A stretch of 64,000 nucleotides of DNA from Tachypleus tridentatus (lineage: Eukaryota; Arthropoda; Merostomata; Xiphosura; Limulidae). Position numbers and translations under genes: made by a program. The stretch's first letter is position 1. Each line of letters starts with the position of its first letter. The DNA is taken from contig NC_134825.1 of assembly GCF_004210375.1 (NCBI RefSeq), forward strand, positions 40,480,348-40,544,347, read 5' to 3'. Below are positions 1 to 8,549 of this stretch, in pieces. Below the pieces are notes generated by a model, which was not told the DNA's origin, did no database searches, and saw only the letters and a program-made list of their open reading frames with translations.

Positions 1-327
1 TGGTAAGTCGTTCTTTAAAACTAACAAAATCCCATAAACAGTACACAGGTGGTAAGTTGTTCTTTAAAACTGACGGGATCTCATAAACAGTACACAGGTG
101 GTAAGTTGTTCTTTAAAACTGACGGGATTCCATAAACAGTACACAGGTGGTAAGTCGTTCCTTAAAACTGACAAGATCCCGTAAACAGTACATAGGTGGT
201 AAGTCGTTCTTTAAAACTGACAGAATCCCATAAACAGTACATCGATGGTAAGTTGTTCTTTAAAACTGACGGGATCCAATAAACAGTACATCGATGGTAA
301 GTTGTTCTTTAAAACTGACAGAATCCC
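1..327. repeat. Minisatellite, 49-bp unit (left end outside window)
   Basis: The segment starting TGGTAAGT recurs every 49 bp (positions 1, 50, 99 and onward to 295), giving about 6.7 copies. Copies differ by a few substitutions (for example CCCATAAA against TCTCATAAA). The array is cut by the window start, so its full length is unknown. Each unit carries a splice-donor-like GGTAAGT. A short open frame crossing it is a product of the repeat and is not a gene. Confidence 0.95.
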
Positions 328-491
328 TGCTCCTCTGAGCATTACTGTTCATCCCTTAAAATATTCGTCACGTTTTTCTGAGACCTTGATGTTGGGTCTA
401 TACTATACATATGTAATTTTTCATTGAAAGTTAACAATATTATATAAAGATCCTGTTCGTATTTGTCATGTACACATTACATGCCATTACC

Positions 492-536
492 ATATATGTA
501 AAAACGGCTGATATGGATAGAGAAAATGCTATGTAG
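492..536 (+). repeat. Inverted end repeat of the Penelope-like element, left arm
   Basis: This 45-bp segment (with the core AACGGCTGATATGGATAGAG) matches the reverse complement of 2026-2070 at roughly 39 of 45 positions without gaps. It lies just outside the hammerhead-like core, at the 3' end of the element. Penelope-like elements often carry partial or inverted LTR-like pieces at their ends. Confidence 0.85.
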
Positions 537-550
537 AGGAGCGAACAACG

Positions 551-576
551 TTTCGACCTTCTTCGGTCATCGTCAG
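551..576 (-). ncRNA. Hammerhead-ribozyme-like core at the 3' end of the Penelope-like element
   Basis: On the minus strand the order is CTGACGA (fits CUGANGA), T, GACC, loop GAAGAA, GGTC, then GAAA. This gives the conserved core strands with a 4-bp GC-rich stem II between them. Hammerhead motifs are known from Penelope-like elements, and this one lies about 110 bp past the stop of the GIY-YIG remnant, where a terminal repeat would be. Two oddities reduce confidence. There is one extra U between CUGACGA and stem II, and only two base pairs of stem III can be seen (CG with CG around TTGTT). The copy may be inactive. Confidence 0.45.
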
Positions 577-689
577 GTTCACAAAGAATGAAAGAGGTAA
601 CTGACCGATAGCTGACCACATGTTTGAAGGGGATTGTGTAATTGAGTGTAGGAATGTAGAGGGCGTGCTTAGATGTTTGATTATATTTA

Positions 690-1010
690 TTAATATAGGT
701 ATAAAGGTGTTCCTTTGTATTGGTTTATTTTGGGCTTGAGTTGTTGTATAAGTAAGGCTTCTATAATTTTGCGTTTGTTTATGTTTGTTTCTTTATTTAG
801 TATTTGAGTGTTTTCTATGTTTATGTTGTGTTTATTTGATTTACAGTGTTCGAAAACGTGTAAAGGTGACTTTTTGTGTTCTTTGAATCTGGTTTCCATT
901 TTTCTACTTGTTTCTCCAATATAGAAGTCGTGGTAATTACCACATTGTATTTTATAAATAATGTTGGTGTGGTGTTTGTCAGTGTAGTTTCTACATAGTA
1001 TAGACCTCAG
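690..1010 (-). pseudogene. GIY-YIG endonuclease remnant of Penelope-like element
   Basis: The frame reads through NYHDFYIGETSRKMETRFKEH and on to a conserved tail with KIIEALLIQQLKPKINQ, ending at a stop at 690-692. The YIG tripeptide, the following basic helix (R..TRFKEH), the H..E pair and the EAL.I..LKP.IN tail fit the GIY-YIG nuclease domain that ends Penelope-like proteins. An ATG at 899 is internal. The upstream frame is displaced relative to the RT-linker frame because the SINE at 1033-1156 plus its target duplication adds 134 bp, not a multiple of three. Role in an intact element: nicking the target DNA to prime reverse transcription. Confidence 0.8.
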
Positions 1011-1032
1011 TTTTGTGCCTGGTTTTTGAATA

Positions 1033-1156
1033 GTTGTTTTGAATTAAGCACAAAGCTACACAATGTGCTATCTGTGCTCTGCCTATCACGGGTATCAAAA
1101 CACGATTTTTAGCGTTGCAAGTCCGCAGACATACCGCTGAGCCACTGGGAGGCAAG
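1033..1156 (-). mobile_element. Short tRNA-derived SINE (family B) inside the Penelope-like element
   Basis: On the minus strand it starts with a tRNA-like head containing CAGTGGCTCAGCGGTATGTC and a B-box-like GTTTTGATACCC. It ends with AGCTTTGTGCTTAATTC. It is flanked by a perfect 10-bp duplication TTTTTGAATA at 1023-1032 and 1157-1166, which proves insertion into the older element. It is about 124 bp, much shorter than the family A SINE. Confidence 0.9.
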
Positions 1157-1739
1157 TTTTTGAATAAATTTGGTATTAACTGGAATATCATATTTTTTAC
1201 TAGTTTTTGACAAATGTTGGTTATTTGTCTGCTGATGTCAGGAATATATGGTATACAGCAGTATATGGTTTCGTGATTTTTTAATTCGTGAGATATATTT
1301 ACTTTTGTTAGTTGATTTTGCTTTATGTCTAGGTGTGTGCGTATAATGTTTTCTATGGTTTGTGGAGGAAACTTATTGATGTTGATGAAGTATTGTTTTA
1401 TTTTGTCTAATTCATCGTTAATTTTATCTGGTGAGCATACTTTTATGGATGTGTTTATTTGGTTTCTTATTATGTTGAGTTTTTGTTTTGTTTCATGTGT
1501 TGAGTCCTCCAAAGGAATATATAGTCCAGTATGGGTGATTTTTCGGTGGATTTCTGTTTTAAATTGTGTATCGGTTCTTGTAAATTTGAGGTTAAGAAAT
1601 TATATTTGATTGCTTTCTTCTTGTTCACATGTGAAGTTAATGTAGAGATGTATAGAGTTAATGTGACTGAAAAAATTAAATGTGTGTTCTTTAGATCTGA
1701 ATACCGCAACCGTGTCAACTACATATCTCTACCAGTATA

Positions 1740-2028
1740 GTGGTGGATGTAATGCTGTGTTAATTGCTTGTGTTTCAACTTGTGTCATAAAAATATTGGC
1801 TAGAACTGGTGATACTGGATTGCCCATGCTTAGGCCATTTGTTTGTATATAGTTGTGATTGTTGAACATGAAGTTTGTCTTCATCGTGGTAAATTCTATG
1901 AGGGTTGCTAATTGATTGCTGGGAATGTCTATTGATGGGTTAGGTCTCGGATATAGAGTTCTAAGACAATCTTGCAGGTTTCAGTAGTTGGTACTTCTGT
2001 AAAGAGGGATATAACATCAAAACTGCTA
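1740..2028 (-). pseudogene. Reverse-transcriptase remnant of Penelope-like element
   Basis: Minus-strand translation shows SFDVISLFTEVP near 2028-1990 and NGLSMGNPVSPVLANIFM near 1830-1780, then IN.ALHPP and YW. These correspond to the aspartate-bearing palm strand and the following motif of Penelope RTs. The reading needs frame changes, and the finger region that should come before it is missing: the sequence switches directly to the inverted end repeat at about 2026. The copy is non-functional. Confidence 0.75.
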
Positions 2029-2070
2029 CATAGAGCTTTCTCTACCCATACCAGCCGTTGTTACATATAT
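2026..2070 (-). repeat. Inverted end repeat of the Penelope-like element, right arm
   Basis: The reverse complement of this segment matches 492-536. It abuts the first recognisable RT codons, so the element is truncated within RT and capped by an inverted piece of its own end. Confidence 0.85.
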
Positions 2071-2306
2071 ATTTTTCTCTACAAATGTGTTTTCTCGTCA
2101 TCACGGACATGCCATTATTGTTGTGTTTAGACGACACTTTCGTCAAAATGGCAGAGACAGCTTACTTGTGCTCGACTGTCTCTCCAGTTACTGTACATAT
2201 TATATAAAAACTGTACGCAAGCAAATGTAAAGATGGAAAAAGTTAAAAAGTTGCCTCTTCCAAATTCTTAGCTCTGTACAGCTGTGTGTGTGCGTTCTAG
2301 AAATTT

Positions 2307-2420
2307 CCCGGTGGCACAGCGCTATGTCTGCGGACTGACAACGCTTAGACACCGGATTTTGATAGCCGTTGTGGGCAGAACACAGTTTTGTGTAGCTTTG
2401 TGTTTAACTAAAAACAAACT
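2307..2420 (+). mobile_element. Family B SINE
   Basis: The copy has CCCGGTGGCACAGCGCTATG, a degraded B box around TTTTGATAGCC, and the tail GTAGCTTTGTGTTTAACTAAA. It is diverged but nearly full length. Confidence 0.8.
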
Positions 2421-4477
2421 TACTATAGTGATACTATTTTTACTTGATTAGCGGTAGGTTTAACATTCTTGAAAGTACACGTTCAGAAATACAATTACGA
2501 TGACTGGGTTATACAATACCAGCTGTAACCGTAATCCCGGTCTCACAAACATGTTATTAATTTCGGTGCACACGTGCGACGTGCTGCGGACTAGATACTT
2601 CTATAATAGATGTTTTGCGACATTGCGCCGCATGGTGGAAATTATCATAACTAGTTTCCTATATTATATGTTTCTACAATGGCAGTAAAATCAAGATGGA
2701 AAAATGTTTAAAAAGACTATCACGAAGCCTCACACAAACTAATCATTACTTTACTGTGTGCACTTCAGATTATTAATACAGCAAGGCGGTAAACCTTCTT
2801 ATGGTAAATCACTATGTATGTACGAACACTAAGCCTCTTGGAAAATACGTCTCGAAACAAACGTGACCAAACCAATCCGTAGAGATTGCGTTTACTCGAA
2901 AGTCATTTCTTTGCCCAGGTACACAATTTATTGGAAACTGTTCGTCTAGTTTAAAGATACATCTGGTAAGATGATGGAAAAATAAATATTTAATATATTT
3001 AACTTCACAACTTTCGACTTAATTCAGTTGTTTTTCTTTTGGTTAAACACCTACCTAGTAATGAACTACATCATCAAAACATGCACGTGAATTACATCCT
3101 TTCTCATATACTTACAGAATTATATTGGGTTTTCAATGTTCTTACATTTTAAACAAATGAAGGGTCCCGAATGATAAAGAACCAAACATACAAAACTGAC
3201 TTTTGTATTGTGTTCAACTATTTCGATTTAATTTCATTACAAAAAATTGGTGAAACAGTTGTAACTAAACGACTCAGAAATAATTTTAAAACTATTGGAA
3301 ACAAGCTGAATCCATAGTATAGTCTCTGGTGTTCACATATTAGGTTGTGGTCACCTTTCCATGCGTTAATTTGTTTGTTCTTAAGCGCAAAGCTACACAA
3401 TTGGCTATCCATTTTATGTCTATCATGGGTATTGAAACCAGGTTTTTAGCGTTATACTTTAGACTTACTGCTGAAACTCTGCGTGTTAGTCTTGAATAGA
3501 CCCATCATTTAGCTTATGTAGAAACTGTTTTGCTCAGTTTTGCTCAGCTCTTGCAAACTATTGATTGGCTACATAGAAAGGAATCAGTTATTAATACAAG
3601 AGCTTAACAGGAAAGTGTCTGCAAAAACATTGATGTATTTAGTTTTTATTTTAATATTCTCAATATGTCACATTGTGAGTGTTTTTTCATATATAATGGT
3701 GAGTCACTTTCACTGGATTGTAGACTATTTTCTCTCCAAACTGCCTTGGTTGAGATCCTCTCCTAGACTTAGACTGACTGAAAACTAAATCTTATGCTAC
3801 TTATTTAAGTGGTAACTCAGACTTACCTGGAGCAGTTAGTGACTGGTCTTTCCTATTTAAATATAAATGTGGTTCTAGCCACGAGACGTTACTTGACCCA
3901 CCGTTAGAGGACACTGCTGCTTAGATTCACGCACAAGATGGAGCTTTAAAGCCATACCCCGCTTGAGATAGACCAAGTGTTATCTCAAAAGGATAACTAA
4001 GAACCCAGGTAACTGTAGGAAAAGTAACTTAATGACTGTCGTGACAATCAGTTACATGGAAACTGCACATATCCAGAATAACTGACAGAATCCAAAAAGC
4101 ACTACATTGAAAATAAAACAAAGTAACAAATGGATGATATGCTTGCATATCACAGTTTTCTTTTTATTTCTTTCAAGCTTATCCTTACGCTAACCTGACT
4201 ATTAACTTGCAAACCAATAAATTCGTCGATGATAAAGAAGTACGACAACTTTATCTTGCTTCTATCAACATTTACACACAACACACACAATACTATCAAT
4301 AATAAAGATATTCAATTAATTTCAAGTTAAATGTTTCACCAATATTACTATTTAGCAACGACACGGTTTCAATTATTGCTGCACAATACGTAATTAATAC
4401 CTTATAACAATAAGTTATCGTTTTCTGATCTATAGTAATAGATGAGCTTTAACAAAGATTAATTAGCAATAGTTTGG
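2421..4477. other. No gene recognised, one old SINE
   Basis: AT-rich sequence with no supported coding region apart from the family B SINE at 3371-3482. On the minus strand a perfect donor-like CAG/GTAAGT occurs at about 3831-3823, preceded by about 31 open codons. No convincing acceptor was seen, so no exon is called. Confidence 0.5.
3371..3482 (-). mobile_element. Family B SINE, degraded
   Basis: It contains TTAAGCGCAAAGCTACACAA, GGGTATTGAAACC (reverse B box) and TAGCGTTATACTTTAGACTT, in minus orientation. Confidence 0.75.
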
Positions 4478-4756
4478 TTGTTTGTTTTGCTTTTGAATTT
4501 CGCACAAAGCTACTCGAGGGCTATCTGTGCTAGCCGTCCCTAATTTAGCAGTGTAAGACTAGAGGGAAGGCAGCTAGTCATCACCACCCACCGCCAACTC
4601 TTGGGCTACTCTTTTACTAACGAATAGTGGGATTGACCGTCACATTATAACGCCCCCACGGCTTAAAGGGCGAGCATGTTTGGCGCGACGGGGATGCGAA
4701 CCTGCGACCCTCAGATTACGAGTCGCATGCCTTAACCCACTTGGCCATGTCGGGTC
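4478..4756 (-). mobile_element. Family A tRNA-derived SINE, nearly full length
   Basis: Minus orientation. The tRNA-like head at the right end has an A-box-like TGGCCAAGTGGGTTAAGGC and a B-box region GGTCGCAGGTTCGCATCCCC. The body follows, and the tail TTCGCACAAAGC(T) plus GTTTG repeats is at the left end. The flanks ATTAGCAATAGT and ATTAGCGATAGT look like a target-site duplication with one change. Confidence 0.92.
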
Positions 4757-5551
4757 ATTAGCGATAGTCACAATATACAAAGTAAAACTTTAACAACAAT
4801 AATTTACATGAAATTCTTTAATACCAAAAATACTGCAGTAAGAAAAATTATTCTATGACGCTGAACGTTAGTAATAAAATAGTGTAAATATTCTTTAGAA
4901 TTTGATTACCACGTGTTACAAATTAAAACTCTTTACCAGTTACCTACCAGTTGGTAATTTTCTTTCATAAATCAAAATATCCTTGAATAAATACAGTCAA
5001 ATTATCCCTTTTCACATTAGACGTACATTAAAATAAGCTCTTCTCTGTTTCCATCGAATAAAAGAGAAATCAAATCATATTAGGACCATCAGCAACAATG
5101 TTGACTATTTAACTTCATATAAACCGTTCAAGACATAAATAAAAAAAAACATATAATAAGACTCTTTATACTTAGATACAGACAATATAAGTTCGTGAAA
5201 CCTGGTGAAATCCTTTCAATATTAAAGGGAAAAAATAAAAAAAACACCTTTTTAAAATATCGGAAACGCTTATTAAAAGGAACTCTTAGTGAAACTTACT
5301 GAATAATTGTTACACAAAATTAGCCTTTTGAAAAAATTTAAAATACTTCATGTACTTTTCTGGTTTACTTTTAATAGCTCTGATTTGGTAGTAGATGTTT
5401 TGCAATGCACTGCTTTGTATGACCCAATAAATTAAATACACTTTTCTTTTCATGTGCATTGCGATAAATACTCGCCAACATAATTCAGCTGGACATAATC
5501 TTTTCAGCTAAATTTCTCATAAACTAGAATTAATACCTGGGCTTTTTTCAG
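4757..5551. other. No gene recognised
   Basis: AT-rich sequence without a recognisable element or sustained open frame. It ends in a pyrimidine tract and AG at 5541-5551, a plausible splice acceptor for the candidate exon that follows. Confidence 0.5.
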
Positions 5552-5670
5552 TATACATTCAGAAGAAATACAACTTCCTTGTTGCATATGGAAAAGCTAT
5601 ATTCAATTTTAAAGTGTAGAGAGGAAAATTCGGTGAGGAGCATGGGATTGTCGTTACTTGATCAGTTCAG
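5552..5670 (+). CDS. Candidate 119-bp exon of an unidentified gene
   Basis: The segment is preceded by GGGCTTTTTTCAG and followed by an exact consensus donor TTCAG/GTAAGT. One frame is open through the whole 119 bp (39 codons plus 2 bases, phase 2 at the donor), including an internal ATG at 5588 beginning MEKLYSILKCREEN. I do not recognise the peptide. It could be an internal exon, or a 5' exon of a gene whose other exons lie elsewhere, possibly the cadherin gene on the same strand. It could also be chance. Confidence 0.3.
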
Positions 5671-5929
5671 GTAAGTTACACTGCACAAAAATTTTTGTGA
5701 AAAGTTTTGCTTCCTGAAATGTTGTTGCTGATTGTGATAGGTACCTGGTGGGTATGAACAAATATAGTTTTGGTTTTGCTTCATCACGTAGGAACTCTGA
5801 GGAATAGACAGTTAACTGTTTACCGGCAATAACGTATTTAATTGCGTTTATGTTTCTAATACGCTATTAAGTTCAACATAATTAAAAGTGTTTTGCTACT
5901 GACTTTCGTTTGTATTTAATGTATGTCCG

Positions 5930-7180
5930 GTGCATCACGTTGCAGTGTCTAACATTATCAGCAAGCATTGATGGATTCCAGTTGCCCTGATATCGTTTTT
6001 CCATTGTAGCAATGTCCTGACAAAACTAAAGATTTCGATGAAACGGTACGTGATGGGCAAATTTCAATGTGATTTTCGTGCCAAAAATCTATAAGGAACA
6101 CCCAACAGTGTTCAAGAAGCATAAACTTTGTTGTGCAGTGTAGTTATCGAAAAATACCAACTGATACTTTGCTTCAGCAAATCGCGTGGTAGCTAAGAAA
6201 GCAAGGATCACATAGGCATTTCATCCAGGCTTTCAAACTTCTGCCAACCATCTACACTGTAAATCTGTTTGAAGTAGGTATTTATTCCCTTTACTAACAC
6301 CAAGCATCCTAATTGTGTGAGACGAGTAGTTATCATCAAATATCCTAAGATATCTCTCAAAGTGAAAGTGATCAATAGCTTGTACAATAAGGGTTAGGGA
6401 GCCACTTTGGTTCCCATGATCAAGAAATCACCCTAATTCTAGGATATCAGGTAGTAAGCACACCAAGAGTAAATAGTGGGCAACATGTCTACTGGTTTCC
6501 AGCCTTCTAACTCAGTGATAATCAGTGAATATCCCACAGTGTGGTTTATACATTTTTATGGTGAACATTATTTGAAGGAATGAAAACTAAGGAATCCTGC
6601 TTTGTTTCATTTACTGATTTTTAATGAAATTCATTACGATATAAAAATTAGCCAAACACCAGCAAAGTAATTTACTGAAGCACACTTTAAGATGTGAAAT
6701 GTTTACTCACATTTGTTACTTCATACGAAGTGCATATGACTTTAGTGATCTTGGAAAAGTTGATTTCAAACTTTTGGTAGCACAACATGAAACCAAGAAA
6801 TCTGTGGAGTCATCACTTCATCAGTGTTGCTCCGCGCTATTCAAGAAGTTTCAAGTTCTGTACATGTTATGACTGAGAACTTACATTTCTGTGTTCATGA
6901 ACGTACATTTTCCTGATTTCAGTTTCAAGTCTGCAACGTTGTTTTCAGGTTCTCAGCTACGGACGTGAATATGCAATGACGTCATCAACATCGAACAGGC
7001 CCCTACCTCTCCTATCGTCACCCTGTCAATGTGAGTTCCATTAGCTTTTCACGAATAATAGACACCTTACACAGGCCAAATAACGTAGCACAAAACTCAT
7101 ACTGGTTGGATAACCAATTACCCATAAATGATGGATGAAAATTTCAATTTTTGTCCATCTTAGGCTCAATGTTTGAGATG
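5930..7180 (-). pseudogene. Decayed Ty3/Gypsy retrotransposon pol fragment
   Basis: Minus-strand translation in shifting frames shows, in order: YEFCATLFGLCK near 7110 (the F.MPFGL.NAP region of RT), then VDDVIAYSRP near 6980 (the YxDD catalytic box with Y replaced), then HRFLGFMLCYQKFEINFSKI near 6810-6750 (the FLG..YYR.FI.NFSKI block that follows the RT). Much later, HCNVMHRT near 5950 sits where the integrase HHCC finger has C..C.R. Stops and frameshifts are frequent, so this is an old dead copy. RNase H and most of the integrase cannot be recognised, and no LTRs were found. Confidence 0.6.
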
Positions 7181-7445
7181 CAATGACGTAGCTAGCTGAT
7201 TGTTCACTTTACGTTGTAGGTTATGAATTAGGAGTGATTTTTCTTCTTAACGTTCATTCATCTTTCGCTGAGTCTATTATTCTGAAGTCTTCACTGTTTG
7301 GTTTTCACTAAAAAAGTCAGTACAGGTCAAAAAATGTTGGTTTATGGTAGTACTTAGTTTTGAACTTGCTATACTTAAAATTACAGCTACAGTTAGTTTA
7401 TAAGTATGTGTTCATATGGTGGATACGATGGGTCTGATAGAAATA

Positions 7446-7723
7446 GGGTCCGTCATGGCCAGGTGGTTAAGGCACTTTACTCGTAATCTGAGGGTCGCGA
7501 GTTCGAGTCTCCGTCACACCAAACATACTCGCCCTTTTTAGCCGTCGGGACGTGATAAAAGTGACGGTCAATCCCACCATTCGTTGGTAAAAGAGTAGGC
7601 CAAGAGTTGGCGGTGGTTGGTGATGACTAGCTGCCTTTCCTCTAGTCTTACACTGCTTAATTAGGGATGGCTAGCGCAGATAGCCCTCGTGTAACTCTGC
7701 ACGAAATTCAAAAACAAACAAAC
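7446..7723 (+). mobile_element. Family A SINE
   Basis: The head has CATGGCCAGGTGGTTAAGGC and GGTCGCGAGTTCGAGTC. The body has CGGTCAATCCCACCATTCG and GATGACTAGCTGCC. The tail is GAAATTCAAAAACAAACAAA. It is complete and lightly diverged. Confidence 0.92.
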
Positions 7724-8129
7724 ATACTTAGCATATTTAACTTATTTTATAAGGTACTCGTAAAAATGGTTTCCATTAAAAAAAAAGGAAGACAGATAAA
7801 GGTTTTGCATTAATTTGAATAACTCGATGAATGTTTATTTTCTAAACATATTTATATTTTAGTTGTTGTCCTTGTTATAATTTTAATTTAATATCTTTCT
7901 GTAAAACGTCTATAACAAATTATAAATTATTCGAAACGATCTGGTTATGAAGAAAATTGACTAAGTAATTATTAATATAATTATAGGATAAATCATATTT
8001 TTTTCAGTCTCTGGATCATTACCATATGTTTTTTCATAATTAAATAAAAAAGATGCCTGTTGGTTTATTATTCTTAAAACTAAATTGTACTGACTTGTTA
8101 GGACACATCTAATATTCAATTCTAGAAGA

Positions 8130-8245
8130 GTGTGCATTCTTATAGTGAAGAGGACACTAGGTTATCTGCTGTGTCCACTGAGGGGAATTGAATCGCTGAT
8201 TTTAGCGTTGTGAATCCGAAGACTTACCTTTGTCCCAGTGGGGGA
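8130..8245 (-). mobile_element. Family B SINE, degraded, with target duplication
   Basis: It is diverged, but TTTTAGCGTTGTGAATCCGA and TGTCCCAGTGGGGG keep the family B layout. It is flanked by a perfect 13-bp repeat CAATTCTAGAAGA at 8117-8129 and 8246-8258. Confidence 0.8.
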
Positions 8246-8429
8246 CAATTCTAGAAGAAAGAACTGATCTTTATATTAAAACATATTGTAACATAAAACT
8301 TCTTTTATATTCAATTTTAATCTGATTACAAAGTGAAAAGTTATCCCAGTATATTATAAATTAAAATGTAAAAAATAGGGTATTTAAATATCAATACGTT
8401 TAAAGTCAAAATTTAAGATACATTTTGAT

Positions 8430-8549
8430 CGCTTGTTTGTTTTAGCGCAAAACTGCACAACAGACTATCTGTGCTCTTTCAACCCCAGTGAATCGAACGT
8501 CGGATTTTGTAAGTCTGTAAACTTGCCGCTAACACACTGCGGGACAAGA
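8430..8549 (-). mobile_element. Family B SINE, degraded
   Basis: It has TTAGCGCAAAACTGCACAAC, CTATCTGTGCTC and AATCGAACGTCGGATTTTG in minus orientation. Confidence 0.75.

Larger units (their letters stand above)
492..2070 (-). mobile_element. Penelope-like retroelement, 5'-truncated and broken
   Basis: Read on the minus strand, a reverse-transcriptase segment lies at about 2028-1740: SFDVISLFTEVP (palm motif A region), then GLSMGNPVSPVLANIFM (motif B region). A divergent linker follows, then a GIY-YIG endonuclease remnant at about 1010-690. RT followed by C-terminal GIY-YIG is the domain order of Penelope-like elements. Frames are interrupted several times and the N-terminal part of the RT is absent, so the copy is dead. 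A SINE sits inside the linker. The two ends carry 45-bp inverted copies of one sequence, and a hammerhead-like core lies 3' of the last ORF. Family assignment is from motif recognition, not a search. Confidence 0.85.

Noticed and set aside
3823..3920. Minus-strand exon ending in a perfect donor
   Set aside because: About 31 codons are open, but no believable acceptor or start lies upstream, and the peptide is not recognised.
6974..6985. CREB site ATGACGTCAT
   Set aside because: It falls in the catalytic VDDVI codons of the Gypsy RT relic, so the palindrome is explained by the old coding sequence.
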